This document shows, one piece after another, positions 44,341 to 55,287 of a DNA stretch of 64,000 nucleotides. The notes below the pieces were generated by a model. It did not search any database. It saw only the letters and a program-made list of their open reading frames with translations, and had not been told where the DNA came from. A program made the translations under genes and the position numbers. Location: positions 37,248,980 to 37,312,979 of the forward strand of contig CM033392.1 of NCBI GenBank assembly GCA_019426215.1, in the 5' to 3' direction. The first letter of the stretch is position 1. Each line of letters starts with the position of its first letter. The DNA is from Buddleja alternifolia. Lineage: Eukaryota > Streptophyta > Magnoliopsida > Lamiales > Scrophulariaceae.

Positions 44341-45492
44341 TGTTGAGAATCCCGTACAGAAAAATAGAGAATTGCAGCGGAAGATTCGAGGATTCCTACC
44401 GGTAGATCACAAAAATAGATCTGAGGATTTTTTCATTGGTTTCTCGAAATTTAGAACGAATAAACATACTCTTTTGATTCGTTTATTGATTCTACAGAAC
44501 AACAATCCTCCAAGGGCTCCTGTCTCTAAAGCTTCACGCGAAACGAGCCGTCCAAAGATCTCGAGACTCCTCCTTCTTTGCAGTAGTGGACAGCTAGAGA
44601 GGAGAGAGAGGAGAGAGTTCTTCTCTTTTTGTGTTGTGTAATGTTATCTTCTTACTTTCTTGGTTAGGGTTTGTTTCACTGTAGGAGTACTATTTAAACT
44701 CAACTAGCTAGTGGAACAAGTTGGAGGCTACTCCAAAACCCTAAGTGGTCGCCCCTCCTAGGGCTTCCTTGGACTGGGTGGGCTTTTAATTGGCTTGTCT
44801 AATTTCTAGCCCATCTGTATATATTTAAATTTAGATCCAATTTAAATATAATATATACTATTAATTAATTCCAATTAATTAATGTACTAATCAAATAATT
44901 TAATTTAATCTAATTAAATTAAACATTTAATTAATTGATTTATTCTAATTAAATCAATCAGTCCATTTAATTCTTTTTAAAAGATTTACACAAAAAGATA
45001 CATCCCGCTCGTTTCTTATAGCGTGACTCTTTAGGTTCATCTCAATTGGTAAAGGGAGGAATTACCTAAGGATGTGAGTGTCACCTAGCCAGTCCCGTCG
45101 ACTCACATCGTAACCCAATTGAGTACGAAATGAACGAACCATTTTACGAACCTCTTGATCATAAATGCCGTATGAATATAAGCCCTTCACTGACGTATCC
45201 CGACCAAGTGAGAGTCATGGAAAATGTCAAACTCACTAAACTTGATGTTGTGCATTAGACTATAGCATAATGAAATTACTAAATTACCCTCAGTGCATTA
45301 GACTATCGAGACAGTGAATCGTATCTTGGCGATCACTGATCAACTGCTATTTGTCTCATTGATATCGCACTTCGAGGTCGACCCCACCGACGGTTGATAT
45401 GTGCCTAACTACTCTGGTAACAGATCCAATAATACAAGCACATTGATCATGAACCCTCAGGCTAAGGCTCACGCATACTATTAGGATCAGTA
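44341..45492 (-). repeat. 5' LTR of copia F, part next to the primer site
   Basis: In plus coordinates it begins TGTTGAGAATCCCGTACAG and follows the 3' LTR until copia G at 45493. Relative to the 3' LTR about 105 bp are missing near 45293-45306, replaced by a 14-bp copy of nearby sequence. The far end is at 54018-54274. Confidence 0.85.
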
Positions 45493-47076
45493 TGTTAGAG
45501 TATATGCCCTCGAATGCCATACGGAGGATAGATTTATAGGGCATAAAGATTGTAACTAAACTATGGTTTTTTATTAATATAAGGCAGTTGATTGTTGTTT
45601 TCTTATAGGCATTTATAAGGTGTGAATAAGTAACGTAAAGTCCTTGATGACAAGGCGAACCTTCTACCTCCTATGGGATAGGAGTTAAGGCACTAGAATG
45701 GTTTGACCTTTGACATCTAAAAGGGTTCGCAAGTCTAAAAAAATATTGATTGGGCATCAATAGTGAATAAAGACTTGTATGATGTAAGTTTCGACAGAGA
45801 AAGTGTCAGTCGTACACTATGGAAATGGTAGTGGGAACTTATATCAGAGACGTGTCAGTTGGATTGATATGTTCGAACACGGCTCGCATCAGTTCTTCAC
45901 ATGGGTATTCACTCATTGACAGTCAATGATGAAACCGATAAGTAGTGATAGGTACGTGTGAACCTCTGACCTGAGAAATCGAGTTGAAGATGTACTTGTG
46001 ACATCAAGTCTGTCATTAGAGTAGTTAGATTCAAATCACTTGTTGGTGGAATCGAGCTCAAAGTGCGACTTGGTGGGCAAGTAGCATTGTTAACTCATTT
46101 GCAATATGGAATTTATTCTCTCATAAGTGAATGAGTAAAATATCCTATGCGATCATGAATAAGTGAGGATGAAAGTCTTTGGCCAAAGCATTTAAATACC
46201 TCGACTTATTATGAGCTTAGGCATATGGTCAAGTTTTATGAGTTTGATTTTAAACCATGACTCTTACTTGATTGAGATATAAGAATAAAATGTTTATACA
46301 CGTACGGTATTGACGGCGTAAAAGTTTGGAAATGATCCTATTCATTCATTCTCAATTGGGTTACGGTGTGAGCCACGAAACTGGCTAGGTTTCACTCACA
46401 CCCCTTTGGATTTGTCCCAACTGCCTTTTGAGACGAACCTAAAGAGTTGCGCTTAAAGGAAGTGCAAAAGGAAACACATGGGAAAAAGACTTGAGAGAAA
46501 TTCACGGCATTGGATGCCGTGATTAATTAATTAATTAAATTAATGAGTTAATTAATTTCTTGGAGAAATTGAATTATAAATTAATTAGGAATTGAATTAA
46601 TGGGATTATCAATTTATTTGTTGGATAAATAAATTATCCGATTAATTAATTAGCAAGCAAGACGAAAGCCCGAAGGCTGCCGAGCGCACTAAGGGGCGGC
46701 CTAATAGACGCCCAAATAGGGTTCTTGCATGCTAGGGTTATTGTTTCATAATGATAAAAATATATCACAAGGTGAAAAATAACACAAGGCAACTTACAAA
46801 ACTTTCTCTCCAAGAAAACGTCTCCCACCTCTCTCTCTCTCTCTCTCTAGCCGTCTTTGACAAGGAAGAAAGGAGGAGTTTTTCATTTTTGATTCCGGCA
46901 TGACGAATTAGAGACGTTGGCAAATTCGGCGTTTGAGAAAAGGGTCACGTTCAGAAATCAACATATGCGAGAACGGTAATCTTTCTATACACAATTAAAC
47001 ACGATGATTAGAGATGATTCGAGCTTTGGGAATTAAATTTACTTTCCGCTGCGTTTTATTCGAATAATTCCCAACA
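45493..47076 (+). repeat. 5' LTR of copia G (1584 bp)
   Basis: It begins TGTTAGAGTATATGCCC and ends AATTCCCAACA, one base before the primer site. It contains a CT-microsatellite near 46829-46850 and TTCCGCTGCG near its end, a word shared with other Angela-type LTRs here. Confidence 0.9.
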
Positions 47077-47077
47077 G

Positions 47078-47090
47078 TGGTATCAGAGCC
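47078..47090 (+). other. Met-tRNA primer-binding site of copia G
   Basis: TGGTATCAGAGCC, the canonical copia primer site, one base after the LTR. Confidence 0.92.
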
Positions 47091-49056
47091 AATCTCTGAA
47101 TTCTGTGTTTAATTGCTTATGTGATTGACTGTTTTTCCACATTTTTGAGGCCTGCTTTGAACTTGTTTTTCATATGCAAATATTCTGAATCTCGCTGCAG
47201 CTTCTTCATGAAAGTTGTAGTTTAATGAGTTTAGAATCTGGGAATATACATTTTATAAGAAGCCGAGAAGTATCACCACGAGACGAGCGCGACGCAAAAC
47301 GCGTGCGCAGTCCGCGCGCTGTGCGCGCAGACAGTGCGCGCTGTGCCCGCAATAGGAGGCCGTTGCGCACACAGCGTGCGCACTCTGTACACTGGGTGGG
47401 CCCCAATGCTGTGCTGTTTTACGGCGCCGGTCGAAGTGGCTGTTCGGACGCTGGGCGTCCGGCCAAGCACGATTAAGCCGTGCGCTGGGCGCACGGCATA
47501 CACCGTGCCATGCGCCCAACGCACGGACCTGTTTCGAGGGCCGGGTTTTCGTGACTCGGGCCCTAATGGGTCGGGTTATATTTTCCTAAGGTCTAAATTT
47601 TAATGGAATAGGTGTTTGGGCTATTTTAGTTATTCGGGTGGGTCAAAAGGATGATAACCCAGATTTAATTACAAAGGGGCCCAAATTGTTTTGATTAAAA
47701 TTGTGGATAATTCAATAAATTAGTTATTGGGCCTAATTAATTAATTTTGAATATGCCAATGGTTGGTAATTTAATTTTGATAAAATTAAGCTCAATATAG
47801 TTTTTATTGATCTTTATTTGAATGAAATAACTAATTAATAAACTCTTGGAGAATTTTATTTATTAAGTTATTTATTTAAATAAAGAATTCTCATAAATAA
47901 GATTATTTTCATATGAATCAATAAAATTTGAAATTTTATTGTGGAAATTAATTAAGTTGGACTAATTAATTTTTTTTAATCACCAACATAAGTGCTTTAT
48001 TTATCGCGAGTATGTATTATGTGATGGTGACATATGTCTATGGGCTAAGGTTGCTTCTTTTGATTATGTATTTCTTTTGATGGGTTGTAAGGGCCGGTTT
48101 GAGCCCATTTCAATTTTATTTCTAGATTTATCTATAGGTTCTTTATTTACCTCTTGTAATAAATAGAAATAGAATAGGCCTTTCAAGATGGAGATCATGC
48201 AAATGAAGAGGAGCTTGGAGCCCACGAAGATTAGCTAGGCTTTTCTTTTTCAAATTTATGATGGCCCATTGGCTTGGGCCCTCTAGATAAAAGTCTATAG
48301 ACTTGTGTGTTGTATTATTGCTTTCGATGCATGTTCATTAGTTGTATGAAGCATGTGCGTTATCAATATGCGCTATATAATTTGGTAAATGTGCAAAGTG
48401 AGACGAATTAAATGTTTGGAACATGAATTCTCCCAAATAAATATTATACTAAGTTAGTAAGGGGTGCTAGGCATCCTTTCCCTCCACTAAACTTGATAAG
48501 ATCAAGGATTAAATCCATATGTGGCATCTTCCCATTAAGTGGGGGTCATGTATCAAGATTTAGTTCTAGAATTTTATTAAGTGCATTAGATGCCTTAATC
48601 GAGACATATTTCACCCCAAATATTGTTAAAGGGTTGCAAGGTGAAATTCAAATGTTAGATTATCAGGAGTTAGTGGGAATGAACTTAGATAGTCCACATT
48701 ACCAATAAATCGTTAAAGTATTGCGGTTTTTGTGGATTATGGGATAAATATGATTGAACCGTCTATTTGATAGATTGATGTTTGACATCACTTTAATTAA
48801 GTAATGGACCAAATATCGTTAAAGAGTTGCCATCCATTATATTAATTAAAGAACTCAATCACCATCACAAAGTTTTCATGAACTATCGCTTCCGTCTTTT
48901 CATAGTGGGAGTGAGAAATTTCGAAAAATGTAGTGGGAGCCAAGTTATAAGTCGAAGTCCTTGATTTTAAACTTAGTTTTAGTTTAGTTCAATAATCTAA
49001 TTAAGTCTGGCTTATTTTCTGCAGTCATTTTCTTTTATCTCTCTCAATCAAAAACC
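47091..49056 (+). other. Long untranslated leader of copia G with GC-rich hairpins
   Basis: Nearly 2 kb with no credible gene. From about 47280 to 47540 it is very rich in CG dinucleotides. GCCGTGCGC-TGG-GCGCACGGC (47477-47497) is a perfect 9-bp-stem hairpin, followed by CCGTGC and GCACGG inverted words. Five overlapping ORFs on both strands there are composition artefacts. The remainder is AT-rich. Confidence 0.65.
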
Positions 49057-49869
49057 ATGTCTCCCAAACCACTGTCAAAGTTAATGGAAAATACGATTCT
49101 CACCGGTCCAAATCACATAGAATGGCTCACTATGCTTAGGATGGTCCTTAGCAGTGAATCCATTGACTATGTATTGGAAATTGGTCATCCTCCCATTCCT
49201 AGACCAGACGAGGGTGATGAAGTTCACCTAGCTCGTTGGGATTGGTGCTGTGACAACCATAGAGGAAGAGTGTAAATATTGAGCTCAATGTGCATAGAGC
49301 TGCAAAGGTCTCATGATAAGATAGATAATGCAAGAGACATTATCCTTCATTTGGATGAATTATTCGGAGAATGCGGTAAGACCGCCAGATACTTTATTTC
49401 AAGGGATCTATTCCGAAATAAAATGGCTGAAGGAGAAGATGTTGGAGAACACGTTTACAAAATGATGACCATGATAGACAAACTAAAATCTTTAAACTTC
49501 TACATGGACCTGCATCTCCAAGTCGATCTTATTCTACAGTCACTCCCAGATTCGTTCTATTATTTTTTCATATATTTTGATATGAATGACATGGAGGGAT
49601 CTTCAGCTAGGCTATTGGAAAAAGTTAAGGTTGCTCAGAAACAAATAAAGACGCACAAATGGAACAATCCGATGGCTATTACATTTCCTAAAACATTTGA
49701 TGGAAAAATGAATAATGCCCATTTAGAGGAGGAAGCATCCAGTACGACTTGCTACAAGGCACAACGAAGGAGAAATAAGAGGGCTAGAAAACAGGACACA
49801 TGTTTATGCTGCGGTGAGCTGGGCCACTGGAGAAGAGACTGTCCTAATATACAAGCAAAAGGTGAATAA
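49057..49869 (+). pseudogene. gag: gag of copia G, one in-frame stop
   Basis: A single frame of about 270 codons from ATG 49057 is broken only by TAA at 49273. It carries LTGPNHIEWLTMLRMVLSSE, LSSMCIELQRSHDKIDNARD and LQVDLILQSLPDSFYYFFI. The zinc knuckle CLCCGELGHWRRDC (about 49801-49842) is complete (C-x2-C-x4-H-x4-C). It is the best-preserved Gag in the window. It would coat element RNA in the cytoplasm. Confidence 0.88.
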
Positions 49870-51240
49870 CTTTATATTGTGAAACTAATTGCTTTATAAT
49901 ATTCCCTCTTCATCGATTATGATTCAGAAGTTAATTCCTTTTGTGAATCAGAATCTGGGAAGAAGAAGGGAGCTGAGCCCTAATGAGGAGAAGATCAAAG
50001 TAGGCAGCGGGCAAGGCGTCGCAGAACTAAAACAAGATCTGCCTCATTATTTTTATTCTAGACATATGCTATTTCTGGATATTGTTGAACATTGGTTCAA
50101 TTTCCGTTTTAGTTAAATAAGGTTACACTTTCGTTTTATTAATGAACAATGCAAGATTTATTATGGTAATAAATTAGTAGGCTTGGTTTCTTTGATAAAT
50201 GCATCGTGTTACCTTAATGTCAAGAATAAGTGTGCTATGAATACAATACAAAGGAAAAGTAGTAGGCTTAAAATAAACCAAAGATTAATATGACATCTTC
50301 GACTAGGCCATGCTGGCGAACAAAAGATTTGCAAAATGGAAAAAGATGGGCTAATTGTTCCACTGGGATTGGATCCCTATCCCACTTGTGAATCTTGTCT
50401 CAAAGGCAAGATGGCTTGATCTCCCTTCACAGGGAATTTTGAAAGGGCCTCATAAATCTTAGGCTTAGTGCATACTGATGTTTGTGGTTCATTTAGAGAA
50501 ATGGCCAGATGAGGTTTCCTTTACTGTATCACCTTCACTGATGACCATTCTCGATATGGTCTAGTGTACCTAATGAAGCATAAGTCTGAATCCATTGACA
50601 AGTTCAAGGAATTCAAGGCTTTAGTGGAAAATCAAACAAGTCAACGTATAAAAACTCTTCGATCTGATTGAGGAGGAGAATATATGAGCGGCGAGTTTGA
50701 CTTATACCTCAGAGAGAATGGTATAGTATTGCAACTCACACCTCCAGCGACTCCACAGTTGAATGGAGTAGCGGAGCGAAGGAATCGAACTTTGTTGGAC
50801 ATGGTTCGCTCCATGCTTAGCTACACTGATTTACCCATTTCACTATGGGGTCACGCGCTGCTTACAGCTGCACACATTTTAAATAGATGTCCATCCAAGT
50901 CCGTTCCTCTGACTCCCTATGAAATGTGGAGAAATAGGAAATTAAGTCTTAACCACATAAAGATTTGGGGATGTCTGGCTTATGTCAAAAAGACTAAAGT
51001 GGACAAGTTGGAGGCTAGGTTCTTAAAGGGACGTTTCATTGGATATCCTGAAGATTCTATGGGATACCTCTTTTACCTGCACAATGATCAAAGGATCATT
51101 GTAGCCTTACAAGCCCACTTTCTTGAAGATGAGTTCATTCAAGAAGGAGGAGCGGGTAGAAAGATTGTTCTAGAAGAACAAAATGAAACCCCAGTGGATA
51201 CATCTACACAGGGAGTGAGAACCGAACCTTCTATAACATA
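49870..51240 (+). pseudogene. pol: protease remnant and integrase of copia G
   Basis: The protease part is poorly preserved (49889-50116). From 50297 RLGHAGEQKICKME and CESCLKGKMA mark the pre-integrase and zinc region, with stops. VHTDVCGSF holds the first Asp. IKTLRSD-stop-GGEYMSG has Arg replaced by TGA. From 50684 the frame is open with PQLNGVAERRNRTLLDMVRS (Glu), LISLWGHALLTA-like residues and GRFIGYPEDSMGYLFYL. The end is TEPSIT then TAA. Confidence 0.87.
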
Positions 51241-52921
51241 ACCACAACCACGACGATCGAATAAAGTATCTCAACCACCTGAGAGGTATGGATATCTAAT
51301 GCAGAGGGAGTTGGATCTCCATTCTGTGTTAGAGGAGGATCATGGAGATGATCCCTCCACTTTTGATCAAGCGATGGTGGATGTGGATGCTGCTAGATGG
51401 CGTGAAGCTATGCAAACTGAGATCGATTCGATGCATGCAAACTAAGTCTGGAAACTTGTAGACAAACCTGAAAGGGTAAAACCAATCGGGTGTAAATGGA
51501 TCTACAAGAGAAAGATTGGTGTTGATGGCAAAGTAGACACCTACAAAGCCAGGCTAGTGGCGAAAGGGTATAGTCAAAAGGAAGGAATTGACTACCAAGA
51601 AACCTTATCGCCAGTGACTATGATCAAATCTATATGGATTCTACTTGCAATAGCAGCACACCTAGATTATGAAATATGGCAAATGGATGTCAAAACTGCT
51701 TTCCTAAATGGATTCCTAGAAGAGGATATCTATATGGAACAACCTAAAGGTTTTGAATCCGAGGAGCATATTCATAAGGTGTGTAAACTTGAGAGATCCA
51801 TTTATGGACTCAAACAAGCGTCTCGTAGCTGGAATCTACGTTTTGATGAGGTTGTCAAAGGATTTGACTTCATCAAAAACGAAGACGAGCCCTGTGTTTA
51901 CAGGAAGGTCAGTGGGAGCAAGTTGACATTCCTAGTGTTATATGTAGATGACATATTACTCATTGGGAATGACATAGGAATGCTCACCACAACCAAGAAG
52001 TGGCTTTCGAGTACATTCTCCATGAAAGACTTGGGAGAAGCAACCTATATTCTAGGGATTCAGATCTATAGAGATCAAACCAAAAGAATGATAGGACATT
52101 CTCAAGCCCTTTACTTAGAAAAGGTCCTAAAAAGGTATAGGATGGAAGATTCTAAGAAATGGTTCCTTCCAATGAGACATGGGATACATCTTTCGAAATC
52201 TATGTGTCCTCAAAGTGAGGAAGATAGAAAAGAAATGAACATTATATCCTATGCGTCTGCTGTGGGCAGCTTGATGTACTCGATGTCGGTACTAGACCCG
52301 ACATTGATGTGTTTTGAGTGTTGTTAGTCGATTTCAAGCAAACCCTGGTAAGGAACATTGGATAGGTGTGAAGAATATCCTAAAGTATCTGAAAAGAACT
52401 AAGGATATGATTCTCACCTATGGAAGTGGTGACCTGAGGGCGGACGGGTACACTGATTCGGATTTCCAATATGATGTTGATGACCAAAAATCCACCTCGG
52501 CATTTGTATTCACTCTAAATGGTGGGGCGGTGACTTGGAAAAATTCCAAGCAAAGCACAACCGACTCCACCATAGAGGCTGAATACATAGCTGCCTCCGA
52601 GGCAGCTAAGGAAGTGTTTGGATTAGGAAGTTCGTTGAGGAACTTCAAGTGGTTCCTAGCATAAAGCTCTCGTTGCCACTTTATTGTGACAACATCGGAG
52701 CTATAGCGCAAGCGAAGGAACCTAGGTCTCACAATAAATCCAAACACATAGAGAGAAGATATCACATCATAATAGAGATAGCTGCATGAGGTGAAATAGC
52801 TGTTCAGAAAATAACCTCAACCAACAATGTCGCTGATCCATTGACCAAGCCATTGGCACAGGCGGTGCTGGAAAAATATCTCAAAAAGATGGGTATTAAA
52901 TACCACAACAAATGGCATTGA
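51241..52921 (+). pseudogene. pol: reverse transcriptase and RNase H of copia G
   Basis: RT contains KPIGCKWIYKRKIGVDG, EGIDYQETLSPVTMIKSIW, IWQMDVKTAFLNGFLEEDI and an intact LYVDDILLIGND near 51938-51973. The stretch 51557-52327 is open for 256 codons. A frameshift near 52290 separates it from RNase H: SRFQANPGKEHW, ADGYTDSDFQ, STIEAEYIAASEAAKE. A second shift near 52650 precedes LYCDNIGAIAQAKEPRSH and ADPLTKPLAQA, and the frame ends NKWH. Structure is complete but broken. Confidence 0.9.
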
Positions 52922-52936
52922 GTACAAGTGGGAGAT

Positions 52937-54017
52937 TGTTAGAGTATATGCCCTCGAATGCCATAAAGAGGATATATTTTGAAAGCATAAACATTGTAAC
53001 TAAACAATGGTTTTTCTATTAATATAAGGCAGTTGATTGTTGTTTTCTTATAAGCATTTATAAGGTGTGAATAAACAACGTAAAGTCCTTGATGACAAGG
53101 CGAAGCTTCTACCTCCTATGGGATAGGATGAACGATACTAGAATGGTTTGACCCTTGACATCTAAAAGGGTTCGCAAGTCTAAGAAATATTGATTGGGCA
53201 TCAATAGTGAATAAAGACTTGTATGATGTAAGTTTCGACAGAGAAAGTGTCAGTCGTACACTATGGAAATGGTAGTGGGAACTTATATCATAGACGTGTC
53301 AGTTGGATTGATATGTTCGAACACGGCTCGCATCAGTTCATCACATGGGTATTCACTCATTGACAGTCAATGATGAAACCGATAAGTAGTGACAGGTACG
53401 TGTGAACCTCTGACCTGAGAAATCGAGTTGAAGATTTACTTGTGACATCAAGTCTGTCATTAGAGTAGTTAGATTCAAATCACTTGTTGGTGGAATCGAG
53501 CTCGAAGTGCGACTTGATGGGCAAGTAGCATTGTTAACTCATTTGCAATATGGAATTTATTCTCTCATAAGTGAATGAGTAAAATATCCTATGCGATCAT
53601 GAATAAGTGAGGATGAAAGTCTTTGGCCAAAGCATTTAAATACCTCGACTTAGTATGAGCTTAGGCATATGGTCAAGTTTTATGAGTTTGACTTTAAACC
53701 ATTACTCTTACTTGATTGAGATATAAGAATAAAACGTTTATACACATACGGTATTGACGGCGTAAAGGTTTAGAAATGATCGTATTCATTCGTTCTCAAT
53801 TGGGTTACGGTCTGAGCCACGAGACTGGCTAGGTTTCACTCACACCCCTTTGGATTTATCCCAACTGCCTTTTGAGACGAACCTAAAGAGTTGCGCTTAA
53901 AGGAAGTGCAAAAGGAAACACATGGGAAAAAGACTTGAGAGAAATTCACGGCATTGGATGCCGTGATTAATTAATTAATTAAATTAATGAGTTAATTAAT
54001 TTCTTGGAGAAATTGAA
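52937..54017 (+). repeat. 3' LTR of copia G, truncated
   Basis: It begins TGTTAGAGTATATGCCC after AAGTGGGAGAT and follows the 5' LTR to GAGAAATTGAA at about 54017. The last 500 bp or so are missing. The next base belongs to the 5' LTR of F. Confidence 0.88.
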
Positions 54018-54274
54018 ATTATTTGACTTGCGAGCCCTTTTAAGTGATAAGGTGTAAGACTCTTCCCATGCCACGTGTTTATTCCATAAAGGGCAAAGAG
54101 TCAAACCTTTATTCACATGGACTGTATGTTCAATACTTATTTAGATGCCATAATGATTTATATGAACAAAATACAGATACCTTTATTAATATCATTTTCA
54201 TAGTTTGTACAACATAATGAGATACCCTAATCTAACTATTTGTCCTCATTAACATATAGGGCATATACCTAACA
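54018..54274 (-). repeat. 5' LTR of copia F, distal part
   Basis: ATTATTTGACTTGCGAGCCC matches 38371-38390 of the 3' LTR of F, and it ends ATATACCTAACA followed by ATAAG. About 175 bp of this LTR next to the insertion point of G are missing. Confidence 0.85.
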
Positions 54275-54279
54275 ATAAG

Positions 54280-54579
54280 CAAGTCTTTTGGGTATCATCG
54301 ATACCCATTCATCTCGACGAGCCCATTCATGACTTGGAACATATGTTTAAGGATGACAGCCATGGAGACATATTCCATCATTGTCATTCCTGATGCGCAA
54401 CGATGTCCCATAGCTATGTGTGATTCTTCGGGACTTTATTCTAAGTTAAGACGAAGCTATATACACGAATAAAGAATGCCAAAAGGTTAAATTTTTTTAT
54501 ATGAAAAAGATCATTTAGCTAGAGTTATTATTACATACAATGGCGCCCAAAATTTGTGCGTTGGGCATAAACTCTAACA
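54280..54579 (-). repeat. C-family solo LTR, second part
   Basis: CAAGTCTTTTGGG continues the LTR broken at 36970, following copia C at 26394-26693. It ends CTCTAACA and is followed by TTTCA (54580-54584). Confidence 0.88.
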
Positions 54580-54584
54580 TTTCA

Positions 54585-55166
54585 TCTGTGTGAGAAAGTT
54601 GTTGATTTACAAGCAACATTTCTATATGAGAGAAGCTTGTTGAAGAAGATCTCAAGTCGAGCTGAAATCTGCGTGATCAAGGAACTTAAGATCATCTTCC
54701 TTTATCCTCTATTTTGTAGAATCCTCTATGTGATCCTTCGATAATCACTCTAGTGGATTTCCTCCGATTGTAAAGGAGAAGAAGGACGTAGCTGAGATTA
54801 CATGACCTATTGAACCTTTAATATCTTGTGTCATTTAGTTTTACAGTTTTATTGCATTACATTATCATTTCTATCATATCTTTAAAAGGCTTTAAAAACA
54901 GTTAAGCGACTAATTGTCTTAAAAGAACGCTAAGCATTAAAACCAATTTTGCTGTGCTAATTCTAATTAAGTGATCTAAGCATTACCCTACTTAGGTAAT
55001 TGTCAAAATCACTAAGTCTAAGTTATTTATTCTTTAGCACTTTGCTTTATTAGCATTCGAATTCTTTAAAGTGATACGAAAAAAATTTAAATTCGAAAAA
55101 GATTTCAGGGTCTATTCAACCCCCCCCCCTTTTCTAGACCTTTTCGTATGCCACTTAGGACCACTA
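54585..55166 (+). repeat. 5' LTR of Sirevirus I, second part
   Basis: TCTGTGTGAGAAAG resumes the LTR broken at 35167 and runs to GGACCACTA, two bases before the primer site. A run of C at 55119-55129 matches J. Confidence 0.83.
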
Positions 55167-55168
55167 AG

Positions 55169-55180
55169 TGGTATCAGAGC
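55169..55180 (+). other. Met-tRNA primer-binding site of Sirevirus I
   Basis: TGGTATCAGAGC, two bases after the LTR end, as in J. Confidence 0.9.
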
Positions 55181-55287
55181 GGTTGAAGTAGAAACCATAG
55201 CGTTTCTGAGCGTAACTGCTTGTTTAGATCCAATTTTTTAAAACTTAGTTGCCTTTTGAAAAATCTGCTATTATAGGTTTTAACAAG

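Larger units (their letters stand above)
45493..54017 (+). mobile_element. Copia element G (Angela-type), nearly complete
   Basis: The parts are 5' LTR (45493-47076), Met primer site, a 2-kb leader, gag, protease, integrase, RT, RNase H, purine tract (AAGTGGGAGAT) and a truncated 3' LTR (52937 to about 54017). It inserted in the 5' LTR of F after CAGTA (45488-45492). The other duplication copy was lost with the end of the 3' LTR. LTR copies differ by roughly 3 percent by eye. It is the last layer of this nest. Confidence 0.9.
36971..54274 (-). mobile_element. Copia element F (Angela-type), host of element G
   Basis: On the minus strand: 5' LTR (54274-54018 plus 45492-44341), Met primer site, long leader, gag, protease, integrase, RT, RNase H, purine tract and 3' LTR (38629-36971). 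ATAAG flanks the whole element (36966-36970 and 54275-54279), proving it inserted in the C-family solo LTR. Its 5' LTR is split by copia G. It carries stops and frameshifts in gag and pol. Confidence 0.88.

Noticed and set aside
47206..47603. Five overlapping ORFs of 66-89 codons on both strands
   Set aside because: They come from the stop-poor CG-rich leader of copia G and show no domain or shared start context.
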